Assembly: GCA_944391115.1 (NCBI GenBank)
Contig: CALXSJ010000015.1
Coordinates: 30,656 to 94,655 of the forward strand
Source: an uncultured Victivallales bacterium
GTDB taxonomy: Bacteria > Verrucomicrobiota > Lentisphaeria > Victivallales > UBA1829
Length of the DNA stretch: 64,000 nucleotides
Reading direction: 5' to 3'
Shown here: one piece after another, positions 1-7,379 of the stretch
Numbering within the stretch: the first letter of the stretch is position 1
How the letters are laid out: every line of letters starts with the position of its first letter
The notes under the pieces: generated by a model
Seen by the model: only the letters and a program-made list of their open reading frames with translations
The model's database searches: none
Told to the model about the DNA's origin: nothing
Made by a program: the position numbers and the translations under genes

Positions 1-1
1 T

Positions 2-1330
2 ATGGGCGCGGCGGCTCACGCCCTCAATCTGCTTTCCGACCGCGTCATGCTTTCGCATTATTCGGAGGAGGCGGTTGCCGCAAGTCTCACCGGCGGACTG
101 ACCGGTTTTACAATCGCCTGCTTTTTTCTCGGAACCATCGGTTTCACGGGATCGTTCGTAGCGCAGTATTCCGGAGCGGGCGCCACGGGACGTGTCGGGA
201 CAGCGGTCTGGCAGGGCATTTTCCTTTCGCTGGCCGGTGGAGCGATCCTGGCAACAGGATATTTCTGGGCGGATGCGCTTTTTGCGCTCTTCCGGCATGA
301 TCCTGACGTCACTGCGCAGGAAATCCGTTATTTCAAAATCCTTTCCGTCGGCAATGTGCTTCTTCTTCTCAACACCGCATTCGGCGCGTTCTGGAGCGGA
401 CGCGGAAAGACGATCATGGTGATGAGCGTGAGCTTTCTCATCACGCTGATGAACATTCCGTTCAACTATGCGCTGATCTACGGGAACTGGGGCGCTCCGG
501 AGCTCGGAATCGCAGGCGCCGCGTGGGGGACAAATCTTTCGGCGCTGGTCGGAGTGCTGGTTTATGCGTATTTCTTTTTCGTCCCCCGGAGTTCGCGCCG
601 CCACTTCAACACCTGCTCGAATATCATCGACTGGGGGCTGCTGTGGCGTCTGGTGCGCTTCGGCGTCCCGAACGGGTTCCAGTTCTTCATCGACCTTTCC
701 GCCTTCAATATTTTCGTCATTGTGGTCGGAACCTACGGCAAGGACATCGGGGCGGCGACGGCGATTGCCTTCGGGTTGAATTCCATCGCGTTCACGCCGA
801 TCCTCGGCATCGGGCAGACCGTGGCGATTCTCGTGGGGCAGTCCATCGGGGCGAACGACGTGCACCGGGCTAAGAAATCCGTGAAGAGCGCACGGAATCT
901 GACGCTCATCTACATGGGGCTTATGGCCGTTTTATTCGTTCTGGTGCCGCAGGTGCCTCTGGCTATGTTCGACCAGAGCAATCCGGAGGTGATCCGCCTC
1001 ACGAAAATCATGCTCTGCTTCATTGCCGTCTACCTGCTTTTCGACGGCATGTCGATTATTTACAGCAGCGCGATCAAGGCCGCCGGAGACACCTTCTTTG
1101 CGATGGTCGCGGGGATGTGCATGGCGTTTTTCGGACTTGCGCTGCCGTCGCTGATTTTTGCAAAGCTTGGCATGGCGGTCTGGTTCATCTGGGGAACGAT
1201 CGTGGTCTACATCATCATCTGCGGCATTGTGTTCTATGCCCGCTATCTCGGCGACAAATGGACGCATATGAAGGTGATTGAGAATACCGCGACTCTGCCG
1301 GAGGATCAGGATCTTCTGCTCAAGGACTGA
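2..1330 (+). CDS. MATE family efflux transporter (5' end probably cut by the window edge)
   Basis: This is an inner-membrane multidrug/toxin antiporter of the MATE family, which exports organic cations using a Na+ or H+ gradient. The protein is almost entirely hydrophobic helices in two halves, and the early segment NLLSDRVMLSHYSEEAVAAS matches the end of MATE helix 1 and the following loop. An ATG sits at base 2, but family members carry roughly 20 more residues before this point, so the true start probably lies upstream of the window. The hydrophilic C-terminal tail (residues about 420-442) is normal. It stands alone on the + strand and is followed by a weak hairpin. The family call is firm; the substrate cannot be told. 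Confidence 0.9.
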   Translation: MGAAAHALNLLSDRVMLSHYSEEAVAASLTGGLTGFTIACFFLGTIGFTGSFVAQYSGAGATGRVGTAVWQGIFLSLAGGAILATGYFWADALFALFRHDPDVTAQEIRYFKILSVGNVLLLLNTAFGAFWSGRGKTIMVMSVSFLITLMNIPFNYALIYGNWGAPELGIAGAAWGTNLSALVGVLVYAYFFFVPRSSRRHFNTCSNIIDWGLLWRLVRFGVPNGFQFFIDLSAFNIFVIVVGTYGKDIGAATAIAFGLNSIAFTPILGIGQTVAILVGQSIGANDVHRAKKSVKSARNLTLIYMGLMAVLFVLVPQVPLAMFDQSNPEVIRLTKIMLCFIAVYLLFDGMSIIYSSAIKAAGDTFFAMVAGMCMAFFGLALPSLIFAKLGMAVWFIWGTIVVYIIICGIVFYARYLGDKWTHMKVIENTATLPEDQDLLLKD

Positions 1331-1333
1331 TTT

Positions 1334-1360
1334 CCCTGCGCTTTTCCCGCAGGTGCTTTT
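1334..1360 (+). terminator. weak terminator after the MATE gene
   Basis: A 6-bp stem (CCTGCG with CGCAGG) begins 4 bases after the MATE stop codon and is followed by TGCTTTTG. The stem is short and the T-run poor, so termination may be incomplete. Confidence 0.4.
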
Positions 1361-1407
1361 GTCCCGGGCGGCAGCTGGAAAAAATGCTCCGGATTCTTTT
1401 TGCGTCA

Positions 1408-1435
1408 TTGAAAAGCTTTTTATAAAGATTATATT
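1408..1435 (+). promoter_or_regulatory. sigma70-like promoter of the PrsW-like gene
   Basis: TTGAAA (1408-1413), a 16-base spacer and TATATT (1430-1435), 44 bases before the start codon at 1479. It matches several other promoters in this window in both hexamers and spacing. Confidence 0.6.
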
Positions 1436-1478
1436 GTTTCGGATGGACTGAATCTCAGACAGACGGGCGGAGAACAGT

Positions 1479-2147
1479 ATGACGCATTCCGATCATTCCG
1501 GCAGACGGGATAAAACCGGCGGGCAGTCCGCTCCCTTGCCCAGCGGCGGACACTGGGACGATCCCGACGCATCCTACTATGAACTCTGGTTCAAGGATGT
1601 CATTGCGCACCATCCCATGCTGAAAATCGTTCCGGCCACTCTCTGTGCCGGTGTGTGCAGCGGCGTCGTTGCCGTCATCGGCGCCTTCTTCCGGCCGGAT
1701 GGCGCATGGCTTGTCGTCCTGAACATCTTCTTTTTCTCCCCGTTCATGGAGGAGCTCTTCAAACAGATCGGACTGATCTATCTTCTGGAAAGACGGACAT
1801 GGCTGCTGCGTTTTCCCTGGCAGTTTCCGCTGGCGGGCGCCTTGAGCGGACTTACGTTTTCCGTGCTCGAAAACCTGATCTACCGTTATCATCATCTCGC
1901 TTCCATGACGGAAGAGGAAGTGCAGTATGTCATGGGATTCCGCTGGATTGTCTGCACAATCCTGCACCTGGCCTGTTCACTGATCGCCTCTGCGGGACTC
2001 TGCCATGCATGGAAACGTCATATGGGACATTTCCAGCCGTTCAACCTGCGGGACGCGCTCTGGTATTTCGCCGCCGCAATCGGCCTGCACGGATTTTACA
2101 ACTTTCTTGTCTTTCTCACCTTTTTCGATGAGATTTTCCATTTCTGA
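1479..2147 (+). CDS. PrsW-like intramembrane metalloprotease family protein
   Basis: This 222-residue polytopic membrane protein carries the signature residues of the PrsW/CPBP-related peptidases. It has EELFK (residues 91-95, the EExxK motif), ENLIY from residue 131, a His in a helix at about 163, and HGFYN from 204. In the family these residues form a membrane-embedded metal site; PrsW of Bacillus cleaves an anti-sigma factor. The first 35 residues are hydrophilic and probably cytoplasmic. It has its own promoter and no obvious substrate gene nearby, so the target is unknown. The conserved acidic and histidine residues make an inactive homologue unlikely, but protease activity is inferred from family only. 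Confidence 0.75.
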   Translation: MTHSDHSGRRDKTGGQSAPLPSGGHWDDPDASYYELWFKDVIAHHPMLKIVPATLCAGVCSGVVAVIGAFFRPDGAWLVVLNIFFFSPFMEELFKQIGLIYLLERRTWLLRFPWQFPLAGALSGLTFSVLENLIYRYHHLASMTEEEVQYVMGFRWIVCTILHLACSLIASAGLCHAWKRHMGHFQPFNLRDALWYFAAAIGLHGFYNFLVFLTFFDEIFHF

Positions 2148-2195
2148 GATTTTTCCGTGCGAAGCTGTTCCGGCCTGCCGGAAACGGAAACGGTT

Positions 2196-2286
2196 TCGCG
2201 CATTGCGCGACCGGCGTTTCGCCGCCGGACCGCGACAAGGGCAATGCCCTTGACTCACCGGGAAAAACGCTTCCGCATTTTTCCGC
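2196..2286. repeat. hairpin-chain repeat, copy A
   Basis: Intergenic copy of the dispersed repeat family. It contains a CCGGCG/CGCCGG arm pair, CAAGGGC-AAT-GCCCTTG, and a GAAAAACGC/GCATTTTTC pair, in the same order as the end of the large copy at 23522-23923. It lies between the convergent PrsW-like and aspartate kinase genes. No coding sense was found. Confidence 0.7.
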
Positions 2287-2335
2287 AGAGGGCGGAAAAG
2301 CCGTGCAAAGCGGTTGCGGGGAGCGGAAACGGTTC

Positions 2336-3745
2336 TTACGGATTCGCGTTTTCCACAAATTCCCGGTGCAGAACAATCTGCGCCTTTTTGAAGTCGTCGC
2401 GCGAGACGATGAACTGGATGTTCACCTGGCGCATGACCTGATCGAGCGCCAGGACGTTGATGTCCGCCTCGTAAAGCGCTTTTGCGGCCTTCGCCAGGAA
2501 TCCGGGAATCTTCATGTTTGTTCCGATTACGGAAACGACAGCGACGCGGGTTTCCGTGACGGAAGCGTGGACAAAGATTCTGCGCATTTCCTCCATGCAG
2601 GCGTCGATATTCTTGCTTTTCTGCGGGATGTAGTGAGTGATTGTGTTGGCGTTTGTATTCTTGGCAATGTAGTTGATCCCGTTGCGCGCCAGGCATTCGG
2701 TCAGCTTGTGGTCGTAGCCGACGCTTCCGACCATTTCGGGATCGTGCACTTCAAGGGCGATCAGGTCTCCGCGCCCGCAGATCATTTCCACGCGGGGGGT
2801 TGGAGACACGTAATCACGGCTGATGAGCGTGCCGGGATGCTCCGGATCGAATGCGTTCTTGACGCGGATCGGGATGTTCTTCATCTCCATTTCCTTGGCG
2901 GCCTTGGAATGGATTGCTTCCATGTCCATGTCCGAGAGCTGGTCGGCAATGTCGAAATTCGTGTTGCCGATGATCTTCACCTTGTCGACGCCGATGAGCT
3001 TCGGATCGCCGGTGGAAAGGTGGAATTCCTTGTGGATGATTCCCTCCCTTGCGTCGGTCAGAACCGCGATTTTGCTGAAGGTGATCTCGCTGTAGCCGCG
3101 GTCGAAACGTTTCATGATGCCTTCGTCGTATTTGACATAGCCGGTGACGATCGGCATCTCCTTGTCGAATTCAATGTCCTTGAAAGCGGAAAGAATCGCT
3201 TCGTCAAGCGACATGATCTCGGGCGACATCCAGCCGGAAAGGTCGACGAACCGGGCGTTGACGCCGTTGGCCCTGAGAATCCGGGCGGAGTTGTAGGCGC
3301 TGTGCGCTTCGCCGAGAGCCGCGAGGAATTCTCTGGTGGACGGCAGGTATTCGGAGGGCTTGGAGTGCCCCGCGCTGCGCAGGAACATAATGTATTTGAG
3401 GCATTCCCGGATGGCGTCGATGCGCTCGTTGACGAACTTGTCCGCGTCCGCGACATCCAGTCCGATGGATTCGAAGCTGCGGTTGTATTCCAGCATTTTC
3501 GCGCGGACTTTTTCCAAGGCTTCCGGCCAGTTCCGGCTGTCTTTCGCAATGAAGCCGTATACGCCTGGTTCTCCGGTCTTCTTGTCTTCGAGAAGCAGAT
3601 TTGTGATGCCGGAATAAGCGGAGACGACAAATACGCGGTTGTAGAGTTCCGCGCCTTTTCTCGATCCGATGATGACGTTGTTCATGACTTCGCCGAAACG
3701 GCTCATTGAAGTCCCGCCGATTTTTTCAATGGTGTGGTTTCCCAT
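2336..3745 (-). CDS. aspartate kinase, Ask_Ect-like subtype
   Basis: Phosphorylates L-aspartate, the first step towards threonine, methionine, lysine or ectoine. This 469-residue protein opens with EKIGGTSM (residues 7-14) rather than the common KFGGTSV. At 216-220 it reads RGYSE where ordinary aspartokinases have the GRGGSD-type loop. Both features recall the aspartokinases found in ectoine gene clusters. Two ACT-like regulatory segments fill roughly residues 320-460. It lies 3 bp downstream of homoserine dehydrogenase on the same strand, so the two form an operon feeding the threonine/methionine branch. No ectABC genes are in the window, so an ectoine role is not supported here. Kinase identity is strong; the subtype is from motif memory. 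Confidence 0.9.
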   Translation of the reverse strand: MGNHTIEKIGGTSMSRFGEVMNNVIIGSRKGAELYNRVFVVSAYSGITNLLLEDKKTGEPGVYGFIAKDSRNWPEALEKVRAKMLEYNRSFESIGLDVADADKFVNERIDAIRECLKYIMFLRSAGHSKPSEYLPSTREFLAALGEAHSAYNSARILRANGVNARFVDLSGWMSPEIMSLDEAILSAFKDIEFDKEMPIVTGYVKYDEGIMKRFDRGYSEITFSKIAVLTDAREGIIHKEFHLSTGDPKLIGVDKVKIIGNTNFDIADQLSDMDMEAIHSKAAKEMEMKNIPIRVKNAFDPEHPGTLISRDYVSPTPRVEMICGRGDLIALEVHDPEMVGSVGYDHKLTECLARNGINYIAKNTNANTITHYIPQKSKNIDACMEEMRRIFVHASVTETRVAVVSVIGTNMKIPGFLAKAAKALYEADINVLALDQVMRQVNIQFIVSRDDFKKAQIVLHREFVENANP

Positions 3746-3748
3746 GGT

Positions 3749-5038
3749 TCAGATATCCTCGATTCTGATGAGTTTCACGGTGTCCCTGACCTCCGGGAGA
3801 CGGTTGATGGCCTCGATAGCGTGCTTGATGTTTTTCTCCACGGTCATATGGGTGATGATTAAAAGCGAGACGTTGTTCTTGGACTGGCCTTCCCGCTGGA
3901 CCAGGCTGGAGATGCTGATCCGGTTTTCGCTGAGCAGCTGTGCGACTTTTGCCAGCACGCCGGGCTGATCGACGACCTGGACGCGCAGATAGTAGCGCGA
4001 ATGCACGTCGTCCATCCTGACGATGCCGGCGAACTGCGTGCCTTCCCGGAAGGACGGGATACGCCGCACGCATCCGTGCGTCAGGTTCAGCCCGACGTCG
4101 ACAATGTCCGAGACCACCGCGCTGGCGGTTGCCGCGCGGCCCGCGCCGCGCCCGTAGAACAGGGTGTCGCCGACATAGTCGCCTGTGACCATGACGCCGT
4201 TGAACACCTCGTCGATCATGGCGAGCTGGGTCTTTTTCGGAATCATCGTAGGATGGACGCGGATTTCGACGTCCTCGTTTTCCTTCTTGATGATGGCGAG
4301 GAGCTTGATCTTGTATCCGAGCTCGTCGGCGAGCTTGATGTCCGAAAGTGTGACGTCACGGAGCCCCTGCACATAAATCGGGTCCATGCCGAACCATTTG
4401 CCGTAGGCGAGCGCCGAAAGAATCGCGGCCTTGTGCGCGGTGTCGAAACCGTCGATGTCGAGCGACGGATTCGCTTCCGCGTATCCGAGCTGCTGGGCGT
4501 CCTTGAGCACAGGCGCGAAGTCGATCTCCTCGCGCTGCATGCGCGTGAGAATGTAGTTGCAGGTGCCGTTCATGATGCCGTAGATGCGGCTGATGCGGTT
4601 GCCGACGAACCCTTCGCGGAGGCTCTTGATGATCGGAATGCCGCCCGCCACGCTGGCTTCGTAGTAAATTTCGGTATGATATTTTTCCGCCGTGTCAAAG
4701 AGCTCGCGTCCGTGTTCGGCGAGCAGCGCCTTGTTCGCCGTGACGACGGGTTTTCCTTTTTCGAGCGCGTTCAGAATCATCTTTTTGGCTACCGTGGTTC
4801 CTCCGATGAGTTCCACGACCACATCCACGCTGTCGATCAGCTCCTGCGCATCGGTTGTAAGAATTCCGGCGGGGACCTTGACGCCGCGGTCTGTCGTGAT
4901 GTCCAGATCGGCGATCTTTGCGAGAACGGGCTTTACCCCGGTGCGTTTCGCTATTGCATCTGCGTTGTTCAGAAGGCAGTCCGCCACGCCGGCGCCGACA
5001 GTTCCGAACCCGATGATTCCCACTTTGAATTCTTTCAT
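3749..5038 (-). CDS. hom: homoserine dehydrogenase
   Basis: Reduces aspartate semialdehyde to homoserine with NAD(P)H. The protein (429 residues from the chosen start) has an N-terminal dinucleotide fold (GIIGFGTVGAGV), the family catalytic region around GIMNGTCNYIL, and a C-terminal ACT domain beginning near RYYLRVQVVDQPGVLAKVAQ, which usually binds threonine for feedback control. The second ATG (5038) is chosen because GGAGAG sits 7 bases before it, whereas the first ATG (5053) has no ribosome site. The gene is first in an operon with aspartate kinase (3-bp gap). It is divergent from a secreted protein gene at 5246, with an AT-rich promoter region between them. Confidence 0.95.
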   Translation of the reverse strand: MKEFKVGIIGFGTVGAGVADCLLNNADAIAKRTGVKPVLAKIADLDITTDRGVKVPAGILTTDAQELIDSVDVVVELIGGTTVAKKMILNALEKGKPVVTANKALLAEHGRELFDTAEKYHTEIYYEASVAGGIPIIKSLREGFVGNRISRIYGIMNGTCNYILTRMQREEIDFAPVLKDAQQLGYAEANPSLDIDGFDTAHKAAILSALAYGKWFGMDPIYVQGLRDVTLSDIKLADELGYKIKLLAIIKKENEDVEIRVHPTMIPKKTQLAMIDEVFNGVMVTGDYVGDTLFYGRGAGRAATASAVVSDIVDVGLNLTHGCVRRIPSFREGTQFAGIVRMDDVHSRYYLRVQVVDQPGVLAKVAQLLSENRISISSLVQREGQSKNNVSLLIITHMTVEKNIKHAIEAINRLPEVRDTVKLIRIEDI

Positions 5039-5171
5039 CAACGGTCTCTCCATACTTGTTGTCTGACCTGAAATACGGAATACAGCCCATTAATATAAAC
5101 TCCTTTCCGCATTTTTAAAATAAAAAAGCGATTTTTCTTATGTTTGTTGCCTTTCATGATGCCTGGCGCGA

Positions 5172-5199
5172 TTGAAAAAAACTGCCGCCATGCTATATT
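5172..5199 (+). promoter_or_regulatory. sigma70-like promoter of the CsgG-like protein gene
   Basis: TTGAAA (5172-5177), a 16-base spacer and TATATT (5194-5199), followed by an AT-rich leader and the GGAGGA ribosome site before the start at 5246. Confidence 0.65.
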
Positions 5200-5245
5200 A
5201 TTTAAAAAATTAAATTAAATAGAAACGAAAACGGAGGATATCCTT

Positions 5246-5827
5246 ATGGTTCGCAAGCTGCTCGCCGTTGTTGCGCTGTCCCTGCTGGGCGCGCTTTCCG
5301 CTTTTGCCCAGAAACCCGTCGTCTCTGCCGTGACGGACATTCAGGACGATCCGACGAACGGACTGGAGATGTGCCGCAGCCTTTTCATCGAATATTTCCT
5401 TTCCGAACTGACGACTCATGCCAAGGTCAACGTGCTGGATACCAAAACCGTCCAGAAGGCGATCGGCGATCTGAAATTCGAACATGGAAAGAAACTTTCG
5501 AAACAGGAGATCGGCGCTTTGTGCGCGAAACTGAAATGCGGCGCCCTCTGTCTTGTCGGCATGAAGCGTGAAAAGAACGGGAAAATGGAGGCGACCATCA
5601 AACTGGTTGACAAAAACGGAAAACTCCTCGGCACCGTTTCCGCCCAGATGGACGGCGTCGGCGATACGGATTCGATCAGTTCCAAGCTCGCGCGCGACAG
5701 TGCGGCCATTCTCCGCCAGATCAATGGAACCGTGCTTGCCGGAAGTGAAATCGACAACAGGACGGACACTGTCTACAATGCTCTCCCGAGCACCGTGACA
5801 AATCTGTATGATACCGATGCCAGGTGA
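5246..5827 (+). CDS. exported CsgG/FlgO-like protein of unknown role
   Basis: The 193-residue product has a clear Sec signal peptide ending about AFA|Q at residues 20-22, so the mature protein is periplasmic or secreted. No lipobox is present. The mature part starts with a strand followed by LEMCRSLFIEYFLSEL, then VNVLDTKTVQKAIGDL. This alternation resembles the CsgG/FlgO/TolB-N type fold used by envelope proteins, with a glycine-rich KNGK repeat near residues 113 and 126. I do not recognise a specific family. The ribosome site is strong (GGAGGA). The gene is a single transcription unit with its own promoter and terminator, and its stop codon lies inside an 11-bp inverted repeat. Confidence 0.75.
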   Translation: MVRKLLAVVALSLLGALSAFAQKPVVSAVTDIQDDPTNGLEMCRSLFIEYFLSELTTHAKVNVLDTKTVQKAIGDLKFEHGKKLSKQEIGALCAKLKCGALCLVGMKREKNGKMEATIKLVDKNGKLLGTVSAQMDGVGDTDSISSKLARDSAAILRQINGTVLAGSEIDNRTDTVYNALPSTVTNLYDTDAR

Positions 5828-5870
5828 CCGCCCGGTTTTTCCCCGCTGACTGCTGGACTGCGGTCACCTG
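5821..5870 (+). other. 11-bp perfect inverted repeat spanning a stop codon
   Basis: CAGGTGACCGC (5821-5831) and its exact reverse complement (5860-5870), separated by 28 bases. The TGA stop of the preceding gene (5825-5827) lies within the left arm. There is no T-run, so it is not a simple terminator. Confidence 0.6.
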
Positions 5871-5892
5871 CTGATTCCCATGCCCTTTTCGG

Positions 5893-5922
5893 ATCTCCCC
5901 GCTTTCCTGCGGGGATTTTTTT
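5893..5922 (+). terminator. Rho-independent terminator
   Basis: TCCCCGC (5896-5902), a 6-base loop, GCGGGGA (5909-5915) and a run of seven T. It ends the transcript of the CsgG-like gene. Confidence 0.9.
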
Positions 5923-6005
5923 GTACGGAAAACAAAAGAGACCGCCGAACGGCGATGCGATGGTGGAGACGCTTCGCCGCCCGGCGGCCGGAGTGGGGCA
6001 TGATG

Positions 6006-7376
6006 TCAGTTCGAGAGATACCGGTCGATCCGTGCGGCGGCTTTTCTTCCGTCGACGATCGCGCGGACCACGAGCGAGGGGCCTGTCGCGGTATCGCCTG
6101 CGAGGAACACATTCGGCGCATCGTTCAGATGCAGGCGTTCAAGCATTGCTTTGCGGTCGAGCTTGAGAAAACCGAGCGCCAGCAGGACAAGATCCGCTTC
6201 GATGGTTTCCGTCTTGCCGGAAAGCTCCTCGAATTTCTGCGGCCGTCCGAACGGCGAGAGCGTCCAGCGGACCGGGACGACCTCCACGCCGCGCACCTGT
6301 CCGTTTTCTCCGGAAAAGTTTTTGCTCTGCAGTTCCCATCGCCGGACACAGCCTTCCTCGTGACTGGAAGACGTGCGCAGCTGATAGGGCCAGAAGGGCC
6401 AGGGGGTTGAGGGCGAACGCGTTTCCGGGGGACGGGGCATGATCTCGATCTGCGTGACGCTTCGTGCCCCCTGCCGGTTCGCCGTTCCGACACAGTCGCT
6501 TCCCGTGTCGCCGCCGCCGATCACGAGCACGCGTTTGCCTTTCGCCGAGACGGGAACCGTGGAGGATTCTCCGGAATTCGCCCGGTTCTGCCCCTGAAGA
6601 AATTCCAGTGCAAAGTGAATGTTTTCCAGTTCACGTCCGGGGATATTGAGGTCGCGCGGCACAGGGGTTCCGCAGGAGATCAGAAGCGCGTCGCAGCGGC
6701 CGCGCAGATATTCGGCGGAAACATCGCGCCCGACCTCGGTATCCAGCACAAAACGGATGCCCGACTCCTCCAGAATCCGGATGCGCCGTTCCACGACCGC
6801 CTTGTCCAGTTTGAAGTCCGGAATTCCGTAGCGCAGCAGTCCGCCGGGGAAATGATTTTTTTCATAGACAGTGACATGATGTCCCGCCTTGTTCAGCAGC
6901 ACTGCGGCTGCGAGTCCGGCGGGGCCCGCTCCGACGATGATGACCTTGCGGTCCGAGCGTTTTTCCGGAGCGGACGGTTTGATCCAGCCGTTTGCGAACG
7001 CGTGTTCGACAATCGCCTTTTCAATCTGGCGGATCATGACCGGCTCCAGGTTCAGTCCTTCCGTGCAGCTTCCTTCGCAGAGCGCGGGACAGACGCGGCT
7101 GGTGAGTTCGGGAAAAGAGCTTGTCGCGCTCAGAAGCTCCCAGGCCTGCCGCCAGTCTCCCTGATGCACAGCCTCATTGAAGTCCGGAATCAGATTGCCA
7201 AGCGGACAGCCGGTGCCGTGGCAGAAGGGAATGCCGCATCCCATGCAGCGTGCGGACTGCTCATGCAGCTGTTTTTCCGTAAGGGGGACTTCCACCTCTT
7301 TAAAATCGCGCACCCGTTCTCCGGCGCTCCGGTAGACGTGCCCGATCCGTTCTATCTTCATGAAATCTCTGCTCAT
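6006..7376 (-). CDS. gltD: glutamate synthase (NADPH) small subunit
   Basis: Supplies electrons from NADPH through FAD and Fe-S clusters to the large subunit, which makes glutamate from 2-oxoglutarate and glutamine. The 456-residue protein has the N-terminal cysteine cluster region (CMGCGIPFCHGTGCPLGN, then CPALCEGSC), an FAD-binding VGAGPAGLAAA, an NADPH-binding VIGGGDTGSDCVG, and the closing FLAGDTATGPSLVV. The start ATG is 3 bases past the gltB stop, and its GGAGG site lies in the last codons of gltB, so translation is coupled. Length is normal. The gene is second in the gltB-gltD operon. No terminator is evident after it. Confidence 0.97.
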   Translation of the reverse strand: MSRDFMKIERIGHVYRSAGERVRDFKEVEVPLTEKQLHEQSARCMGCGIPFCHGTGCPLGNLIPDFNEAVHQGDWRQAWELLSATSSFPELTSRVCPALCEGSCTEGLNLEPVMIRQIEKAIVEHAFANGWIKPSAPEKRSDRKVIIVGAGPAGLAAAVLLNKAGHHVTVYEKNHFPGGLLRYGIPDFKLDKAVVERRIRILEESGIRFVLDTEVGRDVSAEYLRGRCDALLISCGTPVPRDLNIPGRELENIHFALEFLQGQNRANSGESSTVPVSAKGKRVLVIGGGDTGSDCVGTANRQGARSVTQIEIMPRPPETRSPSTPWPFWPYQLRTSSSHEEGCVRRWELQSKNFSGENGQVRGVEVVPVRWTLSPFGRPQKFEELSGKTETIEADLVLLALGFLKLDRKAMLERLHLNDAPNVFLAGDTATGPSLVVRAIVDGRKAAARIDRYLSN

Positions 7377-7379
7377 GGC

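Noticed and set aside
2336..5038. Ectoine biosynthesis locus
   Set aside because: Only the kinase resembles the ectoine form. ectA, ectB and ectC are absent and the partner gene is hom.
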